Below, one piece after another: positions 8,867 through 17,778 of a stretch of DNA of 64,000 nucleotides. The notes below the pieces were generated by a model, which was given only the letters and a program-made list of their open reading frames with translations, had not been told where the DNA came from and did no database searches. The position numbers were made by a program, and so were the translations under genes. Origin of the DNA: Caballeronia sp. dw_276 (GTDB taxonomy: Bacteria > Pseudomonadota > Gammaproteobacteria > Burkholderiales > Burkholderiaceae); NCBI RefSeq assembly GCF_018449635.1, contig NZ_JAAVUV010000001.1:186001-250000 (forward strand). The letters are read 5' to 3'. The first letter of the stretch is position 1. Every line of letters begins with the position of its first letter.

Positions 8867-9787
8867 TCAAGCGGATACTCCGCATTCGGCGAGCAGCCAG
8901 TCGCGGAAGGCGCGAACTGCTGTGGTTTGAGCGCGCGGCGCGCTTAGCAAATATCCGCCGTCGGTGATAATGGGTGTATCGAATAGCTGCACCAGTTGCC
9001 CGCTGGCGACGAGTTCATCCACTAACGGCGTCCATCCTAGCGCCACGCCTTGGCCCATGATCGCGGCGTGCGCAACAAAGCCGTAGCTATTGAATGTGAT
9101 GCCGCGATGCGCAGGCGGCGCGGCCAGCCCGTGCGCCGCGAACCAGCCGTGCCAGGACAGCCAGCGTTCGGGATTTGTCGGTTCGAGATGCAGCAGCGGC
9201 AATTCGCTCAGGTCCGACGGAGACGCCGGCTTGCCATGCCGCGCGAGAAGCGTGGGGCTGCATACAGGTGTGACCTGTTCGGGAAACAGCTTGAGTGCGC
9301 CGTGCCCGGGCCAGTTCATCGATACATGACCAAAGCCGATCACGATATCCGCATGATCGTGCTCCGCCGCAAGCACGTCCTGCGCGGTGGTGATCCTTAC
9401 ATCGACGTCAGGCATCAGTGCCTTGAATTGCGACAGGCGCGGCATCAGCCAGTAAGTCGCAAAGCCGAAGTCCGTCAGAAGGTTGAGCGATTGCTGCGCG
9501 GGCGCGGCATGACGCGCGCGAATGTCGTTCGTGGCGATGCGGATGGTTTCCAGACCCAGGCGCACGGCTTCGAACAGCCGCACACCGTCTTCGGTCAGCG
9601 TCACGCCGCGATGCCCCCGCTCGAACAGCGGCGCGCCGAGATTCTCTTCGAGCTGAACCACACGCTGGCTTACCGCGGGTTGCGTGGAGCCGAGCTCGCG
9701 CGCGGCGGCCGTGAAACTGGCGAGACGCGCGGCGGACTCGAACATGGAGAGCGCCTGCATTGGCGGCAAACGATCCTGTCTCGACAT
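8867..9787 (-). CDS. LysR-family regulator of choline sulfate utilisation
   Basis: LysR-type transcription factor, 306 residues. The N-terminal winged helix is clear (ALSMFESAARLASFTAAARELGSTQPAVSQRVVQLEENLGAPLFERGHRGVTLTEDG), followed by a periplasmic-binding-like effector domain (residues ~95-300, LLTDFGFATYWLMPRL...). The ATG at 9787 is preceded by AAGGGG. It is transcribed divergently from betC with 124 bp between starts, the standard LysR arrangement, and matches the known choline-sulfate regulator family found beside betC in proteobacteria. The effector is presumably choline-O-sulfate or choline (inference). A 14-bp palindrome in the shared promoter region is the probable binding site. 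Confidence 0.88.
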   Translation of the reverse strand: MSRQDRLPPMQALSMFESAARLASFTAAARELGSTQPAVSQRVVQLEENLGAPLFERGHRGVTLTEDGVRLFEAVRLGLETIRIATNDIRARHAAPAQQSLNLLTDFGFATYWLMPRLSQFKALMPDVDVRITTAQDVLAAEHDHADIVIGFGHVSMNWPGHGALKLFPEQVTPVCSPTLLARHGKPASPSDLSELPLLHLEPTNPERWLSWHGWFAAHGLAAPPAHRGITFNSYGFVAHAAIMGQGVALGWTPLVDELVASGQLVQLFDTPIITDGGYLLSAPRAQTTAVRAFRDWLLAECGVSA

Positions 9788-9796
9788 AAGCGCCCC

Positions 9797-9810
9797 TTAT
9801 GAGCTCATAA
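9797..9810. promoter_or_regulatory. Candidate LysR operator in the divergent LysR/betC region
   Basis: TTATGAGCTCATAA is a perfect 14-bp palindrome 10 bp upstream of the LysR start and 102 bp upstream of betC. It contains the T-N11-A spacing expected for LysR sites. Position suggests autoregulation plus betC activation. Confidence 0.5.
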
Positions 9811-9911
9811 CGTTTTGCTCTCTTCACAGCCGCGAATTGAACGGCAATAGTGATACGCGATGCAATGCGTTGCGCGTTTCACCCAATTGATTCTATTCGA
9901 GCCTCACCCCG

Positions 9912-11450
9912 ATGCTTAAGCCCAGACAAAATATCCTGATCCTGATGGCCGACCAGATGACGCCATTCGCGTTATCGGCTTATGGTCACCCCGTGAGCAA
10001 AACACCGAACATGGACGCGCTCGCGGCGCGCGGCGTGGTTTTCGATTCCGCTTATTGCGCAAGCCCGCTATGCGCGCCTTCGCGCTTTTCATTTTTGTCC
10101 GGCAAGCTGCCGTCCAACATAGGTGCCTACGATAACGCCGCCGAATTTCCATCGCAAACATTGACGTTCGCGCATTATCTGCGCGCGGAGGGGTACAGGA
10201 CGGTTCTCTCGGGGAAAATGCATTTCTGCGGCCCGGACCAGCTGCACGGTTTCGAAGAACGTCTGACCACGGATATCTACCCGGCAGATTTCGGCTGGAC
10301 GCCGAACTGGGATGACTTCGAGACGCGCCCGAGCTGGTATCACAACATGAGTTCGGTTATCGATGCAGGCCCGTGCGTGCGCACCAACCAGCTCGATTTC
10401 GACGACGAAGTCACCTACACCACGCGTCAGAAGCTATTCGATATCGCCCGTGAGCGGCAAGCCGGCAAGGATGCGCGGCCGTTTTGCGTGGTGGCGTCGC
10501 TGACCCATCCGCACGATCCTTACGCAATCCCGCAGAAATACTGGGACATGTATCGCGATGAAGACATCGAGATGCCTGCGTATCGCGACGCGCTGGAAAC
10601 CGCCGATCCGCATTCGAAGCGCCTTCGCCATGTTTGCGAAACCGACAAGACGCCGCCGAGCGACCAGCAGATTCGCAACGCACGTCGCGCATATTACGGC
10701 GCGATTTCATACGTCGATGCGCAATTCGGCGCGATCCTCGAAGCGCTCGATCAATCAGGCATGGCCGATGACACCATCGTGATCGTGACGTCCGATCATG
10801 GCGAGATGCTGGGCGAACGCGGTCTTTGGTACAAGATGACGTTCTTCGAAGGCGGTTGCCGGGTGCCGTTGATCGTGCATGCGCCGGGGCAATTCGAGGC
10901 GGGACATGTGAAGGCATCGGTCTCGCATCTCGACTTGTTGCCGACGCTGGTCGAACTTGGTCGCGGTTCCGCGCGGCCATCATGGCCGGATACGCTCGAT
11001 GGTCAAAGCCTCGTGCCGCATCTTCGGGGCGAGCCTCATGCGCGCGATGAAGCCATCGGCGAATACCTTGCCGAAGGGGCGATCGCGCCCATCGTCATGT
11101 TGCGTCGCGGTAATTTCAAGTTTATCCATACGCCGGCTGATCCCGATCAGCTTTTCAACGTCACCGCCGATCCCCCGGAGCGAACGAACCTTGCCACGCA
11201 TCCGGAACACGCGGCGCGGGTCGCTGCATTCCGTGCGGAAATCGCAGAACGCTGGGACCTGACAAAGCTGCGGGAGGAAGTCGTGCAGAGCCAGCGCCGC
11301 CGCCAATTCCATTTCGATGCCACCACGCAAGGCGTGATCGAGTCATGGGACTGGCAGCCATCAGTCGATGCCAGCCAGCGTTATATGCGCAATCACATCG
11401 ACCTGGACACGCTTGAAGCGATGGCGCGTTTCCCTGCAGTCAAACGATAA
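9912..11450 (+). CDS. betC: Choline-sulfatase
   Basis: Hydrolyses choline-O-sulfate to choline and sulfate, giving entry to glycine betaine. 512 residues, the usual BetC length. The sulfatase signature C-x-P-S-R is present as CAPSR with Cys54 as the residue converted to formylglycine. Metal ligands lie in ILMADQMTP and in VTSDHGEMLGERG. The C-terminal ~60 residues (REEVVQSQRRRQFHF...) are the choline-sulfatase-specific tail, which distinguishes it from general arylsulfatases. No signal peptide, so cytoplasmic. The Shine-Dalgarno at the ATG is weak. The next gene, a choline-type binding protein, starts 39 bp later and is likely co-transcribed. Confidence 0.94.
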   Translation: MLKPRQNILILMADQMTPFALSAYGHPVSKTPNMDALAARGVVFDSAYCASPLCAPSRFSFLSGKLPSNIGAYDNAAEFPSQTLTFAHYLRAEGYRTVLSGKMHFCGPDQLHGFEERLTTDIYPADFGWTPNWDDFETRPSWYHNMSSVIDAGPCVRTNQLDFDDEVTYTTRQKLFDIARERQAGKDARPFCVVASLTHPHDPYAIPQKYWDMYRDEDIEMPAYRDALETADPHSKRLRHVCETDKTPPSDQQIRNARRAYYGAISYVDAQFGAILEALDQSGMADDTIVIVTSDHGEMLGERGLWYKMTFFEGGCRVPLIVHAPGQFEAGHVKASVSHLDLLPTLVELGRGSARPSWPDTLDGQSLVPHLRGEPHARDEAIGEYLAEGAIAPIVMLRRGNFKFIHTPADPDQLFNVTADPPERTNLATHPEHAARVAAFRAEIAERWDLTKLREEVVQSQRRRQFHFDATTQGVIESWDWQPSVDASQRYMRNHIDLDTLEAMARFPAVKR

Positions 11451-11489
11451 ATAAACGCTCGCAGAAAAACACACCCACAGGAAACCACC

Positions 11490-12440
11490 ATGAAAAAGCC
11501 CTTGAAACAAGCACTATTCTGCATTGCAGCGCTTTGCACATCCATCGGCTCGGTGGTCGCGGCCGAGCCTCAAAGCTGCTTGCAGGTCAGGATGGCGGAC
11601 CCGGGCTGGACGGATATCGACGCGACCAACGCCATGGCCGGCGTGGTGCTGAAGGCGCTGGGCTACAAGCAGACCGTGTCGAATCTATCGGTGCCAATCA
11701 CATACCAGGGCTTGAAGAAAGGGCAGATCGACGCGTTCCTTGGCAACTGGATGCCTGCACAGGCACCCATGGTGAAACCTTTCGTCGATGAAAAATCGAT
11801 CGAGATCGTGCATCCGAACCTGACGAACGCCAAGTTCACGCTCGCGGTCCCTGACTACGTGGCGGCTGCCGGCGTCCATACATTCGCCGACTTGCAGAAG
11901 AACGCGGACAAGTTCGAAAGCAAGATCTACGGCATTGAGCCGGGCGCGCCGGCGAACCAGAACATCAAGAAAATGGTCGACGAAAAGGCCTTCGGACTCA
12001 ATGGCTGGAAGCTCGTTGAATCCAGCGAGACCGGCATGCTGACTCAGGTAGAGCGCGCCGTACGTGAGAAGAAATGGATCGTGTTCCTCGCGTGGGAGCC
12101 GCATCTGATGAATACGAAGTTCCACCTTACCTACCTTGATGGCGGCGACAAATACTTTGGCCCGAACTTCGGCGGCGCGACGGTGAACACGGTTGCACGC
12201 ACGGGGTATATCGGCGAATGCCCGAACCTTGGACGCCTGTTTAAACAGATGACCTTCAATGTGGACCTTGAGAACGGGATCATCACGGACGTGCTGCAAA
12301 ACAAGACCAACATCGATACCGCTGCCACCACTGCGCTCAAGCGCAATCCCGATGTGGTGAAGGGCTGGCTGGATGGCGTCACTACAGCCACAGGCGGCAA
12401 TGGTTTGCAAGCTGTACAAACCGCGCTCGGGTCGAAATAA
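11490..12440 (+). CDS. Choline-type ABC transporter substrate-binding protein (ChoX-like)
   Basis: Periplasmic binding protein, 316 residues, start supported by AGGAAA. The signal peptide is MKKPLKQALFCIAALC... with cleavage near SVVAA-EP. The mature protein carries the choline-binding subfamily pattern VRMADPGWTDIDATNAMAGVVLKALGY, LGNWMPAQAPMV and VFLAWEPHLMN, with aromatic ligands at equivalent places to the CaiX-like protein at 15851-16807. It follows betC in the same direction. As with the other two binding proteins here, no permease or ATPase is adjacent. The ligand is probably choline; choline-O-sulfate is an alternative given its partner gene. Confidence 0.88.
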   Translation: MKKPLKQALFCIAALCTSIGSVVAAEPQSCLQVRMADPGWTDIDATNAMAGVVLKALGYKQTVSNLSVPITYQGLKKGQIDAFLGNWMPAQAPMVKPFVDEKSIEIVHPNLTNAKFTLAVPDYVAAAGVHTFADLQKNADKFESKIYGIEPGAPANQNIKKMVDEKAFGLNGWKLVESSETGMLTQVERAVREKKWIVFLAWEPHLMNTKFHLTYLDGGDKYFGPNFGGATVNTVARTGYIGECPNLGRLFKQMTFNVDLENGIITDVLQNKTNIDTAATTALKRNPDVVKGWLDGVTTATGGNGLQAVQTALGSK

Positions 12441-12716
12441 CAACACACGTCGCACTTGGGCAGGTTTTCGTCGCAATCCGTCGAGCCCCGTTAAATATGG
12501 ACTCGTACTTTTGCATAGCTGGTGCACGCAGCGGAACGTATCGCGGTGGACACCGGCGCCACAAGCTTCAGATCACCGTACCAAGCCAGCCTCTGCAATA
12601 AAAAAACGAGCGAGAAGCGTTGCGCGATTCCGCCCTTCGGGAAGGCGTCGCCGGAGCAGCGCGGGACTTGCTTTATCCATTGAAACGAGCCAACCGGGTA
12701 TCAGGGAGAATCAACG

Positions 12717-13865
12717 ATGAAGAAGCGAAATGCCGCAAAGCTGGCGGCTCTTGCATTGAGCGCAAGCGCCGTATCCGCACCCGCCGTGGTTCACGCGCAA
12801 GGCAGCGTGACGTTGTACGGCATTCTGGATGCGGGTATCACCTACGTGAACAACACGGGCGGCTCGCACGCCTTTCGCTTTGAGGACGGCATCTCGTACG
12901 GCAACCGGCTGGGCTTCAAGGGCGTTGAAGATCTTGGCGGCGGATTGAAGGCGATCTTCGCGCTTGAATCGGGTTTTCATATCGGCACCGGCAAGTATGC
13001 TTTTGGCGGCGCGGAGTTCGGGCGTCAGGCGTACGTTGGATTGCAGAGCCAGTGGGGGACGGTGTCGCTGGGTAATCAGCTCGACATGACCAACGAGTTC
13101 ATGGAGGGCTACAACATCTCCGCGTTCGCGAGCGGCTACGCGATTCACCAGGGCGACTTCGACCGCATGAACGGCGACCGTTTGCCGAACGCGATCAAGT
13201 ACATGTCACCCGATATCAGCGGTCTGACATTCGGCGGCATGTATTCGTTCGGCAATGTCTCGGGCAACTTCCATCAGCAAAGCGCATACAGCGCAGGCGC
13301 GCATTACGCGCACGGCGACTTTACTATCGGCACCGCATACACGCGCCTGAACAACCCGAACGGCATCTACGCATTCGATCCGTACGCGATGATCGGCACG
13401 AAGACCTTCCTCGGCCAGACCGTTGCAACGGTGGACCCGGCAACCGGCGCGGTCAACGATCTGTTCAGCAGCACGCCGCTTGCAGTCGACAGCCAGGCGA
13501 CTTACGGCATTGGTTCATCGTATGCGCTCGGCAACCTGATGCTGCTCGGCAACTATACGTACACCACCATCAAGGGTTTTGGACAGTCGTCGCACATGCA
13601 TGTGGGCGAGGGCGGCGCGTCTTATAACTTCACGCCGGCGCTCATTCTTTACGGCGGTTATCAGTTCACGGCCTTCGAAGGGCACAAGTGGAACATGGGT
13701 TCACTCGCGTTGCATTACCTCTTGTCCAAGCGTACCGATCTCTACATTTCGGGCGACTACCTGCGGGCATCGAACGGGGTGGATGCAGTGATCGGATATA
13801 GCTTTACGCCATCGACATCGAATACGCAAAGCGATGTACGTATCGGCTTGCGCCACTCGTTTTAA
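12717..13865 (+). CDS. Outer-membrane porin (Gram-negative porin family)
   Basis: General diffusion porin, 382 residues. It starts with a signal peptide (MKKRNAAKLAALALSASAVSA...VHAQ) and the typical first strand GSVTLYGILDAGI. Repeated Gly/aromatic strands follow, including GNRLGFKGVEDLGGGLKAIFALE, and it ends RIGLRHSF with the terminal Phe needed for barrel assembly. The Shine-Dalgarno is AGGGAGA. It lies 276 bp after the choline-type binding protein and converges on cdhR with only 6 bp between stops. Co-location with quaternary-amine genes suggests outer-membrane entry of these compounds, which is inference. Confidence 0.92.
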   Translation: MKKRNAAKLAALALSASAVSAPAVVHAQGSVTLYGILDAGITYVNNTGGSHAFRFEDGISYGNRLGFKGVEDLGGGLKAIFALESGFHIGTGKYAFGGAEFGRQAYVGLQSQWGTVSLGNQLDMTNEFMEGYNISAFASGYAIHQGDFDRMNGDRLPNAIKYMSPDISGLTFGGMYSFGNVSGNFHQQSAYSAGAHYAHGDFTIGTAYTRLNNPNGIYAFDPYAMIGTKTFLGQTVATVDPATGAVNDLFSSTPLAVDSQATYGIGSSYALGNLMLLGNYTYTTIKGFGQSSHMHVGEGGASYNFTPALILYGGYQFTAFEGHKWNMGSLALHYLLSKRTDLYISGDYLRASNGVDAVIGYSFTPSTSNTQSDVRIGLRHSF

Positions 13866-13871
13866 AGAGGA

Positions 13872-14855
13872 TCAAGCCACCGCGGCGGGGTCCTGAAGCG
13901 GGGCCGTCGCGCGTGGCGAAGCGCGGTCCTGTCGCGGACTCGAACCGAAGCGCGTGCGATAGGTGCGAGAGAAATGCGACGGCGATTCGAAGCCGCACGC
14001 GACGCACACTGTAGTGATCGACATATCCGTTTGCTGCAGCAACTCGCGGGCGCGTGCAAGGCGCAGTCCGAGATAGAAATGCGTTGGTGTGTCTTTTAGC
14101 GCCGAGCAGAACAAACGTTCGAGCTGGCGACGCGTCACGCCGATTTCATCCGCCAATGCATCTGGTGACAGCGGTTCCTCCATATGTTGTTCCATCACGC
14201 CGATCACCTGGATCAGCTTGCGATTGTGGATGCCATAGCGCGCCGCGATCTGCATGCGCTGATGATCCGAACGCTGCCGTATTCGGCCGAGTACGAACTG
14301 CTCCGACACTTGCGCGGCGAGTTCCGCGCCGTGGCGGCGGCCAATCAGGTCCAGCATCAGGTCGATGGAAGCCGTGCCGCCCGCGCACGTGATGCGGCGT
14401 GCATCGATTTCGAAGAGTTCCTGACTTACAGCCAGCGATGGATAGCGCTCCTGAAACGCCGATGCCGCTTCCCAGTGCAAGGTCACGCGTTCATGTTGAA
14501 GGAGGCCGGCTTCGGCGAGGATGAAGCTGCCTGTATCGATACCACCCAGCGTCGCGCCCGTTCGATCCATTCTGCGAAGCCATTCGGCGATCTCGCGCGT
14601 ATAGCAGTTGAGCGGGCTGAACCCGGCGACGACGATGACATTTTGAGCTGATTTGACGTCGGCGATTGCGCATTCGGCGTTCAGCGATATGCCGTTGCTG
14701 GCGCAGACCGGGCCGCCGTCGAGGCTCAGGATGTGCCAACGATAAAGCTCCCCGCGGAAACGATTCGCCACCCGAAGCGGTTCGATCGCCGACATGAAGC
14801 CGATGGATGAAAACTCCGGGAGCAGCAAGAAATGAAAGTTTTCGGGCGGTGGCAT
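13872..14855 (-). CDS. cdhR: GlxA/AraC-family regulator of carnitine catabolism (CdhR-like)
   Basis: Transcriptional activator with an N-terminal DJ-1/PfpI-like amidase domain (residues ~8-190: FLLLPEFSSIGFMSAIEPLRVANRF..., VVAGFSP) and a C-terminal AraC pair of helix-turn-helix motifs (LSPDALADEIGVTRRQLERLF, and TVCVACGFESPSHFSRTYRTRFGSSP). 327 residues from the ATG at 14855; an upstream TTG at 14912 adds 19 low-quality residues and is less likely. CdhR of Pseudomonas senses carnitine and activates caiX-cdhCAB; the same genes lie divergently here, though separated by ~1 kb containing a long inverted repeat. The related betaine sensor GbdR has the same architecture, so the name rests on context. 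Confidence 0.82.
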   Translation of the reverse strand: MPPPENFHFLLLPEFSSIGFMSAIEPLRVANRFRGELYRWHILSLDGGPVCASNGISLNAECAIADVKSAQNVIVVAGFSPLNCYTREIAEWLRRMDRTGATLGGIDTGSFILAEAGLLQHERVTLHWEAASAFQERYPSLAVSQELFEIDARRITCAGGTASIDLMLDLIGRRHGAELAAQVSEQFVLGRIRQRSDHQRMQIAARYGIHNRKLIQVIGVMEQHMEEPLSPDALADEIGVTRRQLERLFCSALKDTPTHFYLGLRLARARELLQQTDMSITTVCVACGFESPSHFSRTYRTRFGSSPRQDRASPRATAPLQDPAAVA

Positions 14856-14913
14856 CGAGGGGGGATTTTTGGGCTGACCGGGCACGGTAGCAAGCGGAAA
14901 TTGCAAGCGCAAT

Positions 14914-15245
14914 GGGGGTTCGTTCGCACTCGGTTTTTTGGGGAGGCGGGCAGGGGTGGGGTTGGGGGTCCTGCTGCTTAGGTTTTCGCGCGTTCCGTTC
15001 TAGTTGTTCTCTTTAGCACTGTTAGCCACTGTCCGTGGCGGGACTTCATTTCTTTGTCCAACGGCGACAAAGAAACGAAGCAAAGAAAACGCCTTCCAAC
15101 CGCTAATTCTTAAGTGTCCACAGCGTGCAGTTATAACGATTTGGTACCCCAAAAGCACGCTCGGCGCATAACAACGAACAGTCGAAACCCTCCCCCTTCG
15201 AACACGGATACCCACACGCTTCGCCACCAGTGTGGGAATCCGTTA
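14914..15245. repeat. Left arm of a long imperfect inverted repeat
   Basis: This ~332-bp arm is the reverse complement of 15379-15719 with interruptions. Identical blocks include CGTTCGCACTCGGTTTTTTG (14921-14940), the block around CACTGTCCGTGGCGGGACTT, and CACACGCTTCGCCACCAGTG near 15213. The arm contains its own small hairpin CTTTGTC-N7-GACAAAG. Conserved blocks alternate with short blocks that differ completely between arms, near 15131-15139, 15168-15183 and 15196-15210. On the minus strand it encodes the C-terminal half of a small open frame at 15103-15324, whose peptide matches one in the other arm. Confidence 0.9.
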
Positions 15246-15378
15246 ATACGGAAACCTCGCCTACGCATAACAATGGAATAGCCCATAACGGATTCAAAGC
15301 AATTTGAACCCGAGACTTCTTCACCGGTACGGCCGCCCTGTCACTTTGGGCGCTAGTGCGCGCAGCGCGGAGGCCTTG

Positions 15379-15719
15379 TTAACGGATTCCCACACTGGTG
15401 GCGAAGCGTGTGGGTTGCGGTTGACGGAGGGGGAGGGTTTCAACAAGACGAGGTTATGCGCTGAGCGTGCTTTTGGGGTACCAAACAGTTGTCACTGCAC
15501 GCTTTGGACACTTAAGAATTAGCGGTTGAAAGGCGTATTCTTTGCTTCGTTTCTTTGTCGCCGTTGGACAAAGAAATGAAGTCCCGCCACGGACAGTGGC
15601 TAATAGTGCTAAAGAGAGCAGCTAAGACGGAACGCGCGAAAACCTAAAAAGCAGGACCCCAACTCACCCCCGTCCACCCCCGTCCGCCCCCCAAAAAACC
15701 GAGTGCGAACGAAACCCCC
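15379..15719. repeat. Right arm of the long imperfect inverted repeat
   Basis: Reverse-complement partner of 14914-15245, separated by a 133-bp unique spacer. It carries a plus-strand open frame (15304-15522) whose C-terminal half shares LTDSHTGGEACG, LCAERAFGVPN and CTLWTLKN with the minus-strand frame of the left arm. I do not call either frame a gene: the start regions differ and lie in the spacer. The sequence style suggests a dispersed Burkholderiaceae intergenic repeat present as two facing copies. Confidence 0.9.
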
Positions 15720-15720
15720 T

Positions 15721-15757
15721 GGTCGCATCCAGTCAAAACCGGGTCGCACCCGGTCGC
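15721..15757 (+). promoter_or_regulatory. Three phased GGTCGC direct repeats upstream of caiX
   Basis: GGTCGC occurs at 15721, 15742 and 15752, i.e. spaced 21 and 10 bp, two turns and one turn of the helix. AraC-family proteins such as CdhR bind direct repeats on one DNA face. The set lies 94-130 bp upstream of the caiX start. Confidence 0.4.
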
Positions 15758-15850
15758 CTGGACGGTATTCTGCGGCAGTACTTTTACACACGGCCGGTTG
15801 GGACCGAACCCCAACGCCCCGTCCACTAAAAAACTTCGGAACAGGAACCC

Positions 15851-16807
15851 ATGTCCACTCTACCGGCCACGAAAAAGCTGTTCGCCTGTCTGTTTCTCGC
15901 GCTGACTTCACTCGGCGCCGCAGCCCAGAGCAAGGAAGACGCAACCTGCCACACGGTCCGTTTCGTCGATATCGGCTGGACCGACATCACGTCGACCACC
16001 GCGCTCGCATCGGTCGTATTCGAGGGCCTGGGCTATAACCCGAAAGTGACCGTGGCCTCCGTGCCCATCTCCCTCGCGGGGCTCAAAAGCAAGCAAATCG
16101 ATGTATCGCTCGGGTACTGGTGGCCGGTGCAGGAAAAGGTGGTGCAGCCATTCATCGATTCAAAAGCCATCGACAAACTCGATCCGCCCAATCTTTCCGG
16201 CGCAAAGGCCACGCTCGCCGTGCCGAGCTACGAATACGACGCGGGCCTGAAGACGTTCCAGGACATTGCGAAGCATAGAGACGAACTCGACGGCAAGATT
16301 TACGGCATCGAACCAGGTAGCAGCGCGAACGCGCAAATCCAGAAGATGATCGATACCAACCAGTACGGACTCGGCGGTTTCAAGCTCGTGCAATCGAGCG
16401 AAGCGGGCATGCTGGTGACGGTCGATCGCGCAGTCCGCGACAAGAAATGGGTCGTATTCGTCGGCTGGGAACCGCATCCCATGAACATCCAGGTCAAGAT
16501 GAATTACCTCGCCGGCGGCGACGAAGTCTTCGGCCCGAACTACGGCGAAGCACGCGTCTATACGCTCACCAACCCCGACTTCCTCGCGCGTTGCCCGAAC
16601 GCCGGAAAGCTCGTATCGAATCTGCGATTCACAACGCAACTCGAGAACCAGTTGATGATTCCCGTCATGGCGAAAGAGCGCCCAACCGACGCGGCAAAGG
16701 CTTATCTAAAGAAAAATCCGCAAGTGCTCGACGCATGGCTTGCGGGCGTGAAGACGGTGGACGGCAAGGATGGCTTGCCGGCAGTCAAGCAATATCTTGG
16801 TCTTTGA
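15851..16807 (+). CDS. caiX: Carnitine/choline-type ABC substrate-binding protein (CaiX-like)
   Basis: Periplasmic binding protein, 318 residues. The Shine-Dalgarno is AGGAA, and the signal peptide is [20 protein letters not shown]... cleaved near GAAA-QS. Ligand-cage regions are visible: [39 protein letters not shown] and [11 protein letters not shown]. It is a paralogue of the protein at 11490-12440. It heads the carnitine operon caiX-cdhC-cdhA-cdhB, the gene order of Pseudomonas aeruginosa, where CaiX binds carnitine and uses the shared CbcVW core transporter. No core transporter is present in this window. Confidence 0.88.
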   Translation: MSTLPATKKLFACLFLALTSLGAAAQSKEDATCHTVRFVDIGWTDITSTTALASVVFEGLGYNPKVTVASVPISLAGLKSKQIDVSLGYWWPVQEKVVQPFIDSKAIDKLDPPNLSGAKATLAVPSYEYDAGLKTFQDIAKHRDELDGKIYGIEPGSSANAQIQKMIDTNQYGLGGFKLVQSSEAGMLVTVDRAVRDKKWVVFVGWEPHPMNIQVKMNYLAGGDEVFGPNYGEARVYTLTNPDFLARCPNAGKLVSNLRFTTQLENQLMIPVMAKERPTDAAKAYLKKNPQVLDAWLAGVKTVDGKDGLPAVKQYLGL

Positions 16808-16821
16808 AAGGACGGCGTGAC

Positions 16822-17751
16822 ATGAACTACGAAGTAATCGTGACGTGCGCGGTAACGGGCGCAGGCGACACCACCGGCAAACATCCGGCGATTCCGGTCA
16901 CACCAAAACAGATCGCGGAAGCGGCAATCGAAGCAGCGCGTGCGGGCGCAACTGTCGCGCATTGCCATGTCCGCGATCCGAAAACGGGCCGCGGCAGCCG
17001 TGACCCAGCGCTGTATCGCGAGGTTGTGGATCGCATCCGGTCATCGGATGTGGACGTGATCATCAACCTCACGGCCGGCATGGGCGGCGATCTGGAAATT
17101 GGCGCCGGCGAATCGCCGATGGAATTCGGCGCCGCGACCGACCTCGTCGGCGGATTGACACGTCTTGCACACGTGGAAGAGCTGTTGCCGGAGATCTGTA
17201 CGCTCGATTGCGGCACGCTCAATTTCGGCGATGGCGACACCATCTATGTATCGACGCCGGCGCAACTTCGAGCGGGCGCAAAACGCATCCAGGAACTCGG
17301 CGTGAAGCCAGAACTCGAGATCTTCGATACCGGCCATCTCTGGTTCGCGAAGCAAATGCAAAAGGAAGGCCTGCTCGACGACGCGCCCTTGTTCCAGCTA
17401 TGCATGGGCATTCCATGGGGCGCGCCTGCCGATGTCGGCACGCTCAAGTCGATGGTCGACAACATGCCGGCGGGCGCGCATTGGGCGGGGTTTGGCATCG
17501 GCCGGATGCAGATGCCAATGGTCGCTCAGGCAATGCTTTTAGGCGGTCATGTTCGCGTTGGATTAGAAGACAATTTGTATCTGGATCGTGGCGTGCACGC
17601 GAGCAACGGGACGCTCGTGCAGCGCGCGGTCGAGATCATCGAACGTCTGGGTGGCCGGGCGCTGACGCCCGCTGAAGGCCGCGAGAAGCTCAAGCTGCCC
17701 GCACGCGGCGAACGTTTTCTGGATCGTCGCAAGATCGAGCACTTCGCTTAA
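16822..17751 (+). CDS. cdhC: Dehydrocarnitine cleavage enzyme (BKACE family)
   Basis: Zinc-dependent beta-keto acid cleavage enzyme. With acetyl-CoA it splits 3-dehydrocarnitine into betainyl-CoA and acetoacetate. The ATG at 16822 follows AAAGGA and starts at the family's N-terminal strand ([17 protein letters not shown]); the longer open frame upstream overlaps caiX and is not coding. 309 residues, usual length. Family features are the zinc-binding HCHVRDP around residue 50, the Gly-rich [12 protein letters not shown], and the C-terminal [18 protein letters not shown]. It lies 14 bp after caiX and 27 bp before cdhA. BKACE enzymes vary in substrate; the carnitine assignment is from the operon. 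Confidence 0.92.
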   Translation: MNYEVIVTCAVTGAGDTTGKHPAIPVTPKQIAEAAIEAARAGATVAHCHVRDPKTGRGSRDPALYREVVDRIRSSDVDVIINLTAGMGGDLEIGAGESPMEFGAATDLVGGLTRLAHVEELLPEICTLDCGTLNFGDGDTIYVSTPAQLRAGAKRIQELGVKPELEIFDTGHLWFAKQMQKEGLLDDAPLFQLCMGIPWGAPADVGTLKSMVDNMPAGAHWAGFGIGRMQMPMVAQAMLLGGHVRVGLEDNLYLDRGVHASNGTLVQRAVEIIERLGGRALTPAEGREKLKLPARGERFLDRRKIEHFA

Positions 17752-17778
17752 GTAAATAATCAATAAGGAATCCGGTGT

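Noticed and set aside
12620..12660. Imperfect hairpin upstream of the porin gene
   Set aside because: Arms match poorly and there is no T run or known leader; not distinguishable from GC-rich background.
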